The notes below the pieces were generated by a model that saw nothing but the letters and a program-made list of their open reading frames with translations, made no database searches and had not been told where the DNA came from. DNA of 64,000 nt from positions 1 to 64,000 of the forward strand of contig JAEEMK010000046.1 in NCBI GenBank assembly GCA_016283175.1, given 5' to 3'. Source of the DNA: Bacteroidales bacterium (GTDB taxonomy: Bacteria > Bacteroidota > Bacteroidia > Bacteroidales > P3). Positions 8,222-16,539 of the stretch are shown here, one piece after another. Positions within the stretch are counted from its first letter, which is position 1; every line of letters starts with the position of its first letter. The position numbers and the translations under genes were made by a program.

Positions 8222-10774
8222 TTAGTCGATGCTTTGTCCGATACAGAAGTGGAACTGGCTGCCGCCGTTGACACCGTCGAAGCCGTAGCCCCAGTCGATG
8301 CCAATAAGGCCGAACATAGGCATATAGAGGCGCACACCGACACCGGCAGAGTTGTAGAGCTTGAAGGGCTGGAACTGCTTGATGGAACTCCACGAGTTGC
8401 CGCCTTCAAGGAAACCAAGAACAAAGACAGTCATACTGGCACTTTCGACAATAGGCTGACGCAGTTCAAGCGTGTAGCGGTCGAAGATGGAGGCACCGTC
8501 GTCGGGGCTGAGCTTGTAGTCGCCATAGCCTCGCAGAGGTATCACCTCACGGCCGTCGAGCACCCACGACGAGAGACCGCTACCGCCCACGTAGTAGCGT
8601 CCGAAGGGCGAAGGACCTATGGCGTTGTTGTAATAGCCCATATATCCGAAACGGAAGCGGGCATTGAGGACAACGTCGCCGATGAGGTTGAGCATCCACG
8701 AGCCGCGGACGTTGACTTTGTAGTATTCAAGCCAACGGTACTTGTCGCTGGCTTCGGCCGACGAGAAATCCTTGCCACTGATGAGCGAGAATGGCGGTGT
8801 GGCAAAACCCTGGATGGAGATTTCCGAACCGCTGCGCGGATAGATGGGCGAGTCGAGCGAGTTGCGGCTGAAGCCGATGCTGTAGGCCAGGTCGTTGGAG
8901 TGGCCGTCGGTGAAGTAGGATGTAAGCGATGTGTAGTGGTTCAGGAAGTAGTGCTTGTACGACAGCGACTGCGACATAATGAAGTAGTCGTCGGGCCATT
9001 TGAGACGGCGTGTAAGCGAAATGTTGGCGCCGGTAATACGCAGGCTGTAGTAGTTGTCGCTGCCCTTGTCGGCCCAGTAGCCGTTGCTGATAAGGTTGTG
9101 CGACACCGAGATGCCCAGCGACTGCGGGCGTTTGCCGCCGAGCCAAGGCTCGGTAAAGCCTGCGCTGACAGCATAATAGTATGTGCCGTTGGTCACAGCG
9201 TTGAGATTCAACTTCTGACCATCGCCGGCGGGCAGCGGATGCCACGCTTTCTTGTTGAAAATGTTGCGAGCCGAGAAGTTGTTCAGCTGGATACCGATTT
9301 GTCCGATGACCATACCACTGCCATATCCGCCTTGAAGCTGCAGCTGGCTGGTCTGGTTCTCTTCGACCTTATAAACAATGTCCACAGTACCATTCTTGGG
9401 ATCGGGGTGCGGCTCGGGGATGAGGGACTCCTCTTTGAAGTAGCCAAGGGTCACCAGCTCGCGACGGCTGCGCAAAACGGCATCACGGCTGAAGAGGTCG
9501 CCAGGCTTAGTATGGAGTTCGCGGTAAATAATCTTGTCGTTGGTGATGGTGTTGCCCTCCACAACGACGTTGCGAATACGCGCCTGCTTGCCTTCGACAA
9601 TGCGGATTTCGATGTCGATGGAGTCATTCTCTACCGCCACCTCGACAGGCGTCACCGAGAAAAACAGATAGCCATTGTCCATATACATCGACGTGATGTC
9701 GGTGCCGCTGGGGTTGTAGGTAAGGTTCGTTTCAAGGGTTGTGCGGTTGTATGGGTCGCCTTTGTTGATGCGCAGATGCTGGGCAAGTGTTTCTGACGAA
9801 TAGACAGTGTTGCCCGAGAAAGTGATGTTTCTGAAATAGTACGGTCTGCCTTCATAAAGAGCCACCTTGACTTTGACGCGGTCCTGTCTTTTCTTTTTCT
9901 TTGCCGAGATGTTAAGATCTGCCGGGTCGACATTCCAAACGGTGTCGCTGACAATGCGAGCATCACGGTAGCCGAGTTCGTTGTAGTAGTCGATAATCTT
10001 GGTAAGATCGTCGTTAAGCTCAAACTCGCGGTATTTCGAACGGCTCCAGAAGCCTTTTGTCCAGAAGAACAGTTTCTTGGCATAGTGCACATCGTGTGTA
10101 CCCTTCATTTTCTGAAGCAGTTTGTTGGTCTTCACCTGGTCGTTACCAACAAAGATGAGCGAGTCGATTTTTACGCGTTTGCCCTTCTTGATGTCGTAGT
10201 TGAGAAGCACGTAGTTGCCCTTGCCCGAAGTGTCGGCGGTGAGTTTAGTGGTGACCTCGACATTGGTGAAACCCTTCTCGGCATAGTATGACTTTGCTTT
10301 GTTGGTAGTGGTTTTCAGCAGGTTCTCAGTAATCACGTCGCCCACGTGGATGTCAAAATCTTTGCCCAGCTTTTCAGCATCGCTGCCGCTGATGCCGTCG
10401 AAATGGACAGCTGCCAGCTTTGGACGGCCACGGAGAAAAATTTTGAGAAACACTTTGTCATCCTGTATGCGCGAAAGGAGTATCTTGACATCACCGAAAA
10501 TGCCCTGTGCCCAAAGATTGTCGATAGCTGTCGAAATCTTGTCGCCCGGCACTTTGATGACATCGCCCACTTGCAAACCGGCAACAAGCAATATCATACG
10601 CTGGTCCAAGCGCTCGTCACTGTCGACGGTGATGCCGCCGATTTCATAAGTCTTAGGTGTCAGATAGTCAACATCGTAGTCTGTCTCCCTGCCAACAACG
10701 ACCTGCGCACGAAGCGTCAGCGACGACATCGTGGCAAGCATCACAAACAGGACAAATCGAAGTATGTTTTTCAT
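8222..10774 (-). CDS. bamA: BamA, outer-membrane protein assembly factor
   Basis: The core of the BAM machine, which folds and inserts beta-barrel proteins into the outer membrane; 850 residues from the ATG at 10774. A longer frame from a TTG at 10786 would add only four residues before the signal peptide MKNILRFVLFVMLATMSSLT, so the ATG is preferred. The N-terminal half is a series of POTRA domains (the first around YEIGGITVDSDERLDQRMIL, later ones with VVVEGNTITNDKIIYREL). The C-terminal half is the Omp85 barrel with QLQGGYGSGMVIGQIGIQL, a PRSGSEISIQGFATPP strand, and the end GIDWGYGFDG...FHFCIGQSID. It sits between uppS and the two ompH genes, the standard Bacteroidota order. Confidence 0.95.
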   Translation of the reverse strand: MKNILRFVLFVMLATMSSLTLRAQVVVGRETDYDVDYLTPKTYEIGGITVDSDERLDQRMILLVAGLQVGDVIKVPGDKISTAIDNLWAQGIFGDVKILLSRIQDDKVFLKIFLRGRPKLAAVHFDGISGSDAEKLGKDFDIHVGDVITENLLKTTTNKAKSYYAEKGFTNVEVTTKLTADTSGKGNYVLLNYDIKKGKRVKIDSLIFVGNDQVKTNKLLQKMKGTHDVHYAKKLFFWTKGFWSRSKYREFELNDDLTKIIDYYNELGYRDARIVSDTVWNVDPADLNISAKKKKRQDRVKVKVALYEGRPYYFRNITFSGNTVYSSETLAQHLRINKGDPYNRTTLETNLTYNPSGTDITSMYMDNGYLFFSVTPVEVAVENDSIDIEIRIVEGKQARIRNVVVEGNTITNDKIIYRELHTKPGDLFSRDAVLRSRRELVTLGYFKEESLIPEPHPDPKNGTVDIVYKVEENQTSQLQLQGGYGSGMVIGQIGIQLNNFSARNIFNKKAWHPLPAGDGQKLNLNAVTNGTYYYAVSAGFTEPWLGGKRPQSLGISVSHNLISNGYWADKGSDNYYSLRITGANISLTRRLKWPDDYFIMSQSLSYKHYFLNHYTSLTSYFTDGHSNDLAYSIGFSRNSLDSPIYPRSGSEISIQGFATPPFSLISGKDFSSAEASDKYRWLEYYKVNVRGSWMLNLIGDVVLNARFRFGYMGYYNNAIGPSPFGRYYVGGSGLSSWVLDGREVIPLRGYGDYKLSPDDGASIFDRYTLELRQPIVESASMTVFVLGFLEGGNSWSSIKQFQPFKLYNSAGVGVRLYMPMFGLIGIDWGYGFDGVNGGSQFHFCIGQSID

Positions 10775-10879
10775 CAGTTCAGTCAATGCGTGTTTTAAGT
10801 CTTTAGGGAGTAATAACTCAAAAGTTTATTTTTTATTGTTGAAAAATGTTTTTTACTTCAAAAAAAAGCATAACGTTCA

Positions 10880-11626
10880 TCATTGAGCCGCAACCTGGTC
10901 GCCCGTCTTGCCAAAACGTCGCTGCCTGTTCTGGTAATCATACACAGCTTCGTAGAAATCGCCCTGCCTGAAATCGGGCCACAGGATGTCGGAAAAATAG
11001 AATTCCGTATAGGCCATCTGCCACAGCAGAAAGTTGCTGATGCGAAGTTCGCCGCCAGTGCGTATCAGCAAGTCGGGGTCGGGCATCCAGCTTGTAGCCA
11101 GGTATTTGCGCAATGTCTCCTCGTCGACATCCTCTTTCTTGATGGCACCTTTGGCAGCATCGTCGACGATGGCCTTGAGAGCTTTTGCCACTTCCCAGCG
11201 CGAGCTGTAGCTCAATGCCAGAGTAAGAGTGGTGCCGTTGTTGGCTTCCGTGGTGGAAATGATCTGCTGCAGAGCCTGCAAGGAATCCTTGGGCAGACGT
11301 TCCGTCTCGCCAATCACACGCAGGCGCACATTGTTCTTCATCAATGTCGGAGTCTCTTCGTGTATGGTTTTGACCAGAAGCTTCATCAATCCGTCGACCT
11401 CGGCCTGCGGACGGTTCCAATTCTCGGTTGAAAAGGTGTAGAGAGTAAGATATCCTATTTCGAGACGTGCTGCAGCCTCCACGGCTTCGCGGACAGCCTG
11501 TGTGGCGTTCTGGTGGCCGAAGATGCGCATTTTGGATTGTTTCTGCGCCCAGCGTCCATTGCCATCCATAATGATTGCCACGTGTTTAGGCAGGCGCGTT
11601 TTGTCTATGTCGTCGATGGTTTTCAT
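10880..11626 (-). CDS. uppS: Isoprenyl transferase (undecaprenyl diphosphate synthase)
   Basis: Builds undecaprenyl diphosphate, the lipid carrier for peptidoglycan and surface polysaccharide, by cis-adding isopentenyl units to farnesyl diphosphate in the cytoplasm. 248 residues, normal for the family. The signature HVAIIMDGNGRWA holds the catalytic Asp (residue 21). Also visible are TLYTFSTENWNRP and the C-terminal signature DLLIRTGGELRISNFLLWQ with AYTEFYF. ATG start. It is separated from bamA by 105 bp and from the upstream DUF6089 gene by 35 bp, so it is probably part of the same minus-strand transcript. Confidence 0.96.
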   Translation of the reverse strand: MKTIDDIDKTRLPKHVAIIMDGNGRWAQKQSKMRIFGHQNATQAVREAVEAAARLEIGYLTLYTFSTENWNRPQAEVDGLMKLLVKTIHEETPTLMKNNVRLRVIGETERLPKDSLQALQQIISTTEANNGTTLTLALSYSSRWEVAKALKAIVDDAAKGAIKKEDVDEETLRKYLATSWMPDPDLLIRTGGELRISNFLLWQMAYTEFYFSDILWPDFRQGDFYEAVYDYQNRQRRFGKTGDQVAAQ

Positions 11627-11661
11627 TGCTCAGGTATATTTGTGTTGCTTATGTGATGGTG

Positions 11662-12528
11662 CTACTTGTTGTCGCATTTCTTTTTCAGCATCCATCCGAA
11701 TAAAAAATCGAGGCTTACTGTCATACTGACGTTGAAATATGCGAACCAGTCGTCGAGCGAGTCGTCGCCGCGCTTGATGCCGGCGGCATTGACATAGCCC
11801 GGCACCACCTCGTCCGAACGGTCGGCCAGACCGGCGGCAATATCGCCGGAATAGTAGGACAGCTGATCGTTGTCGACATATGTGGTGCTGACATCGTCTA
11901 TGTAGTCGGTCCACGTTTTACGGAACCCATATTCGGCACTGAAGGTAAACGACTTGCTGGGATGGTACTTCACTCCGATGCCGAAAGGCATTGAAAGTTG
12001 CTTGAGGGTGTATGGCGTTCGGTCGGGAGCCACCGGCGAGCCCTGCCCTTCGGTGCCGAGAGGCTGCAGCTCATACCAGTCCGACTCGCCACTAAAAGGG
12101 TCGGTGAAATAAGCCTTTGGATTATAGGCAAAAAAACCGAGACCGCCGAAAATGAACGGAGTCCAGAAATAATGGTCGTCGCGCATACTGAACGGGAAGA
12201 AATTGAACTCGGCACGCAACGACCCCTCAAGGATATATGAGCGGAAACTAAGGTTGCGCCGTTCTATATAGTCCGGATTGCCGCCTTCCACGTGGCCGTA
12301 GTCGACATCGATGCGGAGGCTCCAGCGTTCGTCGAAATTCATCCTGTACATACCGCCATAGGCCAGATTGACGGTACCGAGCATACTCTGGTTGTTGAGG
12401 TCGCCAATGTAGTTCATACCGCCCACAGTGAAACCTATCTCACTCTTGCCCAGCCACACCTGACTCCGTGTCGGGACAGCAGCGGCAAGCAGCACAAGGA
12501 GAATAATATTTCCAGCTTTGATTTTCAA
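11662..12528 (-). CDS. DUF6089-like outer-membrane beta-barrel protein
   Basis: A 288-residue exported barrel-type protein of unknown function, found next to uppS-bamA in many Bacteroidales. The N-terminus is a signal peptide ending TRSQ. The mature part has alternating strands (KSEIGFTVGGMNYIGDLNNQ, RSYILEGSLRAEFNFFP, FTFSAEYGFRKTWTDYIDD) and a C-terminal segment MTVSLDFLFGWMLKKKCDNK. The only usable start is TTG at 12528-12526, which overlaps the TGA stop of the preceding gene as TTGA. The complete signal peptide right after the TTG supports it, and no ATG lies nearby. The overlap implies translational coupling. It may be an accessory factor of envelope assembly (inference). Confidence 0.8.
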   Translation of the reverse strand: MKIKAGNIILLVLLAAAVPTRSQVWLGKSEIGFTVGGMNYIGDLNNQSMLGTVNLAYGGMYRMNFDERWSLRIDVDYGHVEGGNPDYIERRNLSFRSYILEGSLRAEFNFFPFSMRDDHYFWTPFIFGGLGFFAYNPKAYFTDPFSGESDWYELQPLGTEGQGSPVAPDRTPYTLKQLSMPFGIGVKYHPSKSFTFSAEYGFRKTWTDYIDDVSTTYVDNDQLSYYSGDIAAGLADRSDEVVPGYVNAAGIKRGDDSLDDWFAYFNVSMTVSLDFLFGWMLKKKCDNK

Positions 12529-13559
12529 TTTTCAGCGATTGTTTTTTCTGTTTTTATGGAACGGCAGATACCGTCGAGCTGCATCAGCAGGTCACGTTTC
12601 ATAACCATCCTGTTGCGTCCCGAGGGCGAATAGACACAGCCCATCACCGTGTAAACCAAATCGCTGCCCGGCAACGAGAAGGTATAGCTCACATAAGGGC
12701 CACCCATAAAGTCGTTGTGGGTGCACCACAGACCGCGTGTTTCGACGGCATTGAGGTCGTCGGCCAGCACCACATCGCGCGAATAGGAGTCCAGACGACG
12801 CTCGACGCCTGGATAGCTTCCCTCTGAAGGACCGGGCACATAGCGGCGCAACATTGTGTCTATGTTATCGAGTATTGTTGCCTGTTCAAAGTCGTTGCTG
12901 CTGGTGGCGGGACGAGAGAAGATGTACAGATACAAGTCGAAATCCTTGGTCCGCTTGAGCAACCAAGTAAAGTCGGATTCCTCTCTCATTTTTGCGAGTT
13001 CAAATTCCTCGGGGATTGTGAGCGAAAAGCCATATTTGCCCTTTATCTTGTTCTGGATCTTGATGCCAGGAGCACTGGAAAAGACCTTGTCCATACGTCT
13101 GTACTCCTGATTGTAGTACTCGCTGAGCATACGCTCGTTCTTGACCAACAGCATCGAATCGAGCGAACGCTTGTCGGATGCCGTAATCCTAATGACAATC
13201 TGCGGAGTGGACCATTTGTCCTGTTCCAGATAAATCTTGTTGATATTCTGCGGATTTACATCAAGAATAAGGATATTGCGATGCGACTGAAACATAGCGT
13301 TGTCCTCGAAGCTGGAAGGCGAAATGTGCACCAAGTCGAAGCACGGCTCCGGCTGGTTGAGAGCAATCTGCGGCGAGGCAAAAATCGAGTCGATGACCTG
13401 CTTGGTAGTGCCGCTGTATACGCTCTGCTTGGCTACAACCAGCATTTCAAGGGTCTTGCCCGACGAGCCGGGCTTGCCTGTGAAAGGTGTGGGACCGCAG
13501 CCCGAAAAAAGTGTAACCGCTGCAATTGCAAGCGCAAAAAAGGAAGATATCTTTTTCAT
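12525..13559 (-). CDS. DUF4837 family lipoprotein
   Basis: A predicted envelope lipoprotein of unknown function, 344 residues from the ATG at 13559; an alternative TTG two codons earlier is less likely. The signal peptide ends in the lipobox LFSGC, followed by GPTPFTGKPGSSG. The body has no recognised catalytic motif. It repeats a pattern seen in this family (LEMLVVAKQSVYSGTTKQVI, LDVNPQNINKIYLEQDKWSTPQ, YSRDVVLADDLNAVETRGLW). It overlaps the next gene by four bases. It heads the bamA operon, so a role tied to the outer membrane is plausible but unproven. Confidence 0.85.
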   Translation of the reverse strand: MKKISSFFALAIAAVTLFSGCGPTPFTGKPGSSGKTLEMLVVAKQSVYSGTTKQVIDSIFASPQIALNQPEPCFDLVHISPSSFEDNAMFQSHRNILILDVNPQNINKIYLEQDKWSTPQIVIRITASDKRSLDSMLLVKNERMLSEYYNQEYRRMDKVFSSAPGIKIQNKIKGKYGFSLTIPEEFELAKMREESDFTWLLKRTKDFDLYLYIFSRPATSSNDFEQATILDNIDTMLRRYVPGPSEGSYPGVERRLDSYSRDVVLADDLNAVETRGLWCTHNDFMGGPYVSYTFSLPGSDLVYTVMGCVYSPSGRNRMVMKRDLLMQLDGICRSIKTEKTIAEN

Positions 13560-13601
13560 AATCAATATATTTTTAAAACATTTGGTTCATTTTTCCTTTT
13601 G

Positions 13602-13609
13602 CAAAGATA
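13602..13609 (-). promoter_or_regulatory. -7 promoter element of the DUF4837-uppS-bamA operon
   Basis: CAAAGATA on the plus strand reads TATCTTTG on the minus strand, an exact match to TAnnTTTG. It lies 43 bases before the DUF4837 ATG, at the junction with the end of the epimerase gene. A TTTG (13636-13639) lies upstream but at a long 26-bp spacing. Confidence 0.45.
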
Positions 13610-14584
13610 CTAATTTTTCTGTTTCCCGTACCATTCAAAAAAGTCGCGGATGGCATCGGCCAAAGGAGTGGTAGTGAAAGCCAGCTCGCGGCGTGCCTTG
13701 TCGCTGGTGTAGTATTCGTCCACCATCAGCTGACGGACATTGCGAGTGGACAGCTGTGTGCGTTTGCCTGCCCATCGCAGCAGGTCACCCAACCTGCCGG
13801 CCAAGGCCACAAGCCAGTCGGGCAACACAAAAAGCCTTTGACTATAGCCGCACACCTCGGCCTGAAGTGCATAGAAGTCGCGCAGACTCATATCCTCGCC
13901 AGTAAGAAGGTAGCGCTCGCCGTTGCGCCCCATCGTAAGGGCATTGACCACAGCGTTGGCCACGTCCTTGACGCTTACGAAACTCTTTCCACCTCCCGGA
14001 GCAGCCATCACAGAGCGTTTGAAAGCCGCCAGGAGCAACTTGCCCGACGATGGCTTGTAGTCATAGGGGCCAACCATAAAACCGGGATTTAGGATGACAA
14101 TATGGCGTTCCGGATGCTGCTGTGCTTCCCACGTCAATATTTTCTCGGCTTCAAGCTTGCTTTGCGCGTAAAACGACGATCTGAAGGGGGGCTTTATTTC
14201 GTCGCTCTCGGTGCCGGGACGGCCGGCAGTGCCGTAGCCTACAGTGTTGGCACTGCTGATGTGAACGTATGTGGCGATGTGCATCTCGCCCATAATCTCA
14301 AGAATGTATTCGACCACGACTTTGTTGACAGGCAGATAGTCGTCGTAGCGCAACAGCGACATATCGGTGGTGCCGGAGCAGTTGACAATGGCCTCGCACC
14401 CTTGTGCGGCAGTGCGCAAGGCGGCGACATCGAGCAGCGAGCCTTCGACAACAGTCAAAAGGCCGGCAGACGGCAGGCCAACCCTGTTGCGCACCAGAGC
14501 AACGACACTGTGGCCCCTGTTCAAAAGGCAGTCGAGGACATTGTGGCCCAGCAGGCCTGTAGCACCAAGCAGAAGAATCTTCAT
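13610..14584 (-). CDS. NAD(P)-dependent epimerase/dehydratase, extended SDR
   Basis: A 324-residue cytoplasmic enzyme of the extended short-chain dehydrogenase family. The N-terminal Rossmann motif GATGLLG (residues 7-13) binds the nucleotide. The catalytic Tyr139 and Lys143 are in FYAQSKLEAEK, with Ser110/Ser111 in VHISSAN. The second half (DVANAVVNALTMGRNGERYLLTGEDMSLRDF) is typical of the atypical/extended SDR group related to dihydroflavonol-4-reductase. The substrate cannot be told from the sequence; sugar-nucleotide or lipid precursors are both possible. It starts with ATG and ends just before the promoter of the next operon. The upstream region holds the palindromic element. Confidence 0.88.
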   Translation of the reverse strand: MKILLLGATGLLGHNVLDCLLNRGHSVVALVRNRVGLPSAGLLTVVEGSLLDVAALRTAAQGCEAIVNCSGTTDMSLLRYDDYLPVNKVVVEYILEIMGEMHIATYVHISSANTVGYGTAGRPGTESDEIKPPFRSSFYAQSKLEAEKILTWEAQQHPERHIVILNPGFMVGPYDYKPSSGKLLLAAFKRSVMAAPGGGKSFVSVKDVANAVVNALTMGRNGERYLLTGEDMSLRDFYALQAEVCGYSQRLFVLPDWLVALAGRLGDLLRWAGKRTQLSTRNVRQLMVDEYYTSDKARRELAFTTTPLADAIRDFFEWYGKQKN

Positions 14585-14694
14585 ATAGCGGCAAGGAATT
14601 TTTACATAATAACGAGAAAAAAAACTGCTGCGTATGTTCTAACCGTTATTTATTTTCCCCTCCCCTTCCCGACAAAAAAAACGCCACAAACATA

Positions 14695-14793
14695 GGCATA
14701 TGTACAGTACTTGTACAGTATATGTACAGTATATGTACGCTTCAGAAGCGTACAAATACTGTACATATACTGTACAAGTACTGTACATATGCC
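14695..14793. repeat. TGTACA palindromic element, copy A
   Basis: A 99-bp near-perfect inverted repeat centred on 14744. The 49-base arms begin GGCATATGTACAG and end CTGTACATATGCC, with one mismatch between them, and meet at GCTTC-A-GAAGC. Each arm has four TGTACA sites (the innermost on each side is TGTACG or CGTACA). The sites start at 14701, 14712, 14723, 14734 and at 14749, 14760, 14771, 14782, exactly 11 bp apart within each arm. The right flank AGGGAATGTATACAGAAAG is shared with copy B and, less exactly, copy C. No terminal duplication or gene is attached. Confidence 0.9.
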
Positions 14794-14929
14794 AGGGAAT
14801 GTATACAGAAAGCAGCGTTTTTAACGACAAAAGCAACATACGACACTCCACGAAACACAAACCTTCATAGAGCTCTGTTCTACAACACCATAGCCATCGA
14901 AATCATCATTGTACGTACAACAAAACAAA

Positions 14930-14957
14930 CAGGCGCCCCGCGAATGCGGGGCGCCTG
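14930..14957 (-). terminator. Terminator of the OmpA/coiled-coil gene
   Basis: A 12-bp stem (CAGGCGCCCCGC 14930-14941, GCGGGGCGCCTG 14946-14957) is followed on the minus strand by TTTGTTTTGTTG. It lies 40 bases after the stop codon of the gene that ends at 14998. Confidence 0.8.
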
Positions 14958-14997
14958 CTGTGAATTGTTTTTATAAGAGAGTCTTTTGCTCCTAAGC

Positions 14998-16503
14998 TTA
15001 TTTCAGGACCACCGTTGCACGACGGTTCTTTGCGCGGTTTTCATCACTGTCGTTAGGAACAATGGGGTCTTCCTGACCACGGCTTTCGATGAGAATATTG
15101 GCAGCGGGAGCACCCAGACTGACCATATACTTCTTCAAAGCCTCGGCACGTTTCTTGCCGTATTTAAGGTTGATGGCCGCCGTGCCGGTATTGTCGGTAT
15201 GACCGGTGATTTCGGCCTTCAGGTTCTTGTCGGCCATCATCGACGCACAGAGAGTGCGGATAATATCGTCGGTCTTGGAATCGAACTTGGGAGTGGTGCC
15301 GCTGGTTTCGAAGTAGACCGTAGCGTTAATGTCGTCGAGACGTTTCTGCATCTCAATGCGTGTGACCGGCTTTGCGGGAATATTATTGATAAGCGAAGCT
15401 ATGCTGTCGAGTAGAGCCTGTTCGCGTGCAAGGGCTTCTGCTTCAGCTTTGGCACGGGCCAGACGTTCAGCCTGGGCACGAGCCTCGGCCTCGGCCTTTT
15501 CGCGAGCCAGACGCTCGGCTTCAGCTTTCTCACGAGCCAATCTTTCCTGAGCGGCACGAGCCTCGGCTTCTGCACGCTCACGTGCCAGACGCTCGGCCTC
15601 GGCTTTTTCGCGGGCAGCCTGTTCGGCAGCGAGAGCCTCAGCTTTGCGCTTGCCACCGAGCCATCCAAGATCAAGACCCAGTTTTAAGCCAGCACGCAGC
15701 AGATGCAGTCCGGCAATCTGATTGGAGGCAAAAGTGCCGTTGTAGGTCATCGAGGCATCGGGGGCGATATTGACAAGTGGTTCCTCGGTGTCGCCAGCCA
15801 TACTGTTCACGCTGCAGCCGGCATAGAGGCCGAAGTAAAGCCCCCAGTTGTTTTTCAGGCTCAGACGGTAGCCGAAATCTGCAATAACGCTCAAACCCAG
15901 CTTGAGGCCTTCAATCTTACCGTTAAATTCGTTGTCGTAGGTGTCAAAGCCATGATTGGGCATATCAGTGACCGTATGTCCTATCGAAGGGAAGTAACCA
16001 CCGGTAGTGAAGGTGCCGCCTCTGGAGGTGTATTTGCCGCCAAGCGGCAGGTCGGCCGATACACCGAGACCAGCGATAACGGTCCATTTCTCGTTGACAA
16101 CGTTACGCCAGAAGAACTCGACAGGAACACTCAGAATATTGACTGCCTGATGTTCTTTCCAGTTGTCGAATCTGGTATTCAAGTCGTAGGTTGCATTGGG
16201 GTTGTCGACGTGGGTCAATCCCGGGGTCACTTCGGTGAAATCGTAATGGGTTGTCGAGCCTGTGCGGTCAAAATGCAGACCGAAGCCAAGACCACAATTG
16301 TCATTGAAGAAATGGGTGTAATGCACACCGAAATCGACACCCAGTCCAAGATGATGCGTACCATTGGTGGGATTGCACAGCATAGTGTTCAATCCTGCTG
16401 CGGGATGAAGAGTGAATCCCATATAATTGTTGATTTCGCCATTCTGGGCCATAACAGAGAATGTCAGGGCGACTGCGGCGAACAATGTCATTATTCTTTT
16501 CAT
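14998..16503 (-). CDS. OmpA-family protein with a charged coiled-coil linker
   Basis: A 501-residue outer-membrane protein. It has a signal peptide (MKRIMTLFAAVALTFSVMAQ), then a beta-barrel-like domain (about 21-285, with FGVHYTHFFNDNCGLGFGLH and FGYRLSLKNNWGLYFGLYAG), then about 70 residues of Ala/Glu/Lys/Arg heptads of the type AEAERLAREKAEAEARA (about 288-363). Last comes a C-terminal OmpA domain (about 394-501) with the peptidoglycan-binding stretch ITGHTDNTGTAAINLKYGKK. The barrel anchors in the outer membrane and the C-terminus binds peptidoglycan across a long spacer. It follows the T9SS cargo gene by 36 bp, so both are probably one transcript. The coiled coil is coded by near-repeat DNA. 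Confidence 0.88.
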   Translation of the reverse strand: MKRIMTLFAAVALTFSVMAQNGEINNYMGFTLHPAAGLNTMLCNPTNGTHHLGLGVDFGVHYTHFFNDNCGLGFGLHFDRTGSTTHYDFTEVTPGLTHVDNPNATYDLNTRFDNWKEHQAVNILSVPVEFFWRNVVNEKWTVIAGLGVSADLPLGGKYTSRGGTFTTGGYFPSIGHTVTDMPNHGFDTYDNEFNGKIEGLKLGLSVIADFGYRLSLKNNWGLYFGLYAGCSVNSMAGDTEEPLVNIAPDASMTYNGTFASNQIAGLHLLRAGLKLGLDLGWLGGKRKAEALAAEQAAREKAEAERLARERAEAEARAAQERLAREKAEAERLAREKAEAEARAQAERLARAKAEAEALAREQALLDSIASLINNIPAKPVTRIEMQKRLDDINATVYFETSGTTPKFDSKTDDIIRTLCASMMADKNLKAEITGHTDNTGTAAINLKYGKKRAEALKKYMVSLGAPAANILIESRGQEDPIVPNDSDENRAKNRRATVVLK

Positions 16504-16539
16504 ACTAACGATACTTTAATTGTTGATTAGATGATATTA

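Larger units (their letters stand above)
14585..14997. other. Intergenic region with palindromic element copy A
   Basis: No gene is seen in these 413 bases. The region holds the terminator of the upstream OmpA gene (14930-14957), the TGTACA palindrome (14695-14793) with its conserved right flank (to about 14820), and AT-rich sequence on the epimerase side. No promoter for the epimerase was recognised. Confidence 0.6.

Noticed and set aside
8234-9796. 520-codon plus-strand frame antisense to bamA
   Set aside because: bamA is certain by family motifs, and the antisense frame is its codon-aligned shadow.
14695-14793. Palindrome as an SOS/LexA box array
   Set aside because: The half-site CTGTAC looks like part of the enterobacterial LexA box, but spacing and symmetry do not match, Bacteroidota mostly do not use that box, and neighbouring genes are not SOS genes.
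14695-14793. Palindrome as a plain terminator
   Set aside because: There is no T run after it, it is AT-rich with GC only in TGTACA sites, and copy A has a separate classic terminator next to it.
14639-14860. Small frames reading through the TGTACA palindrome (Tyr/Cys/Val/Thr-rich)
   Set aside because: The peptide is simply the translated 11-bp unit; the same occurs in the other copies in different frames and lengths.
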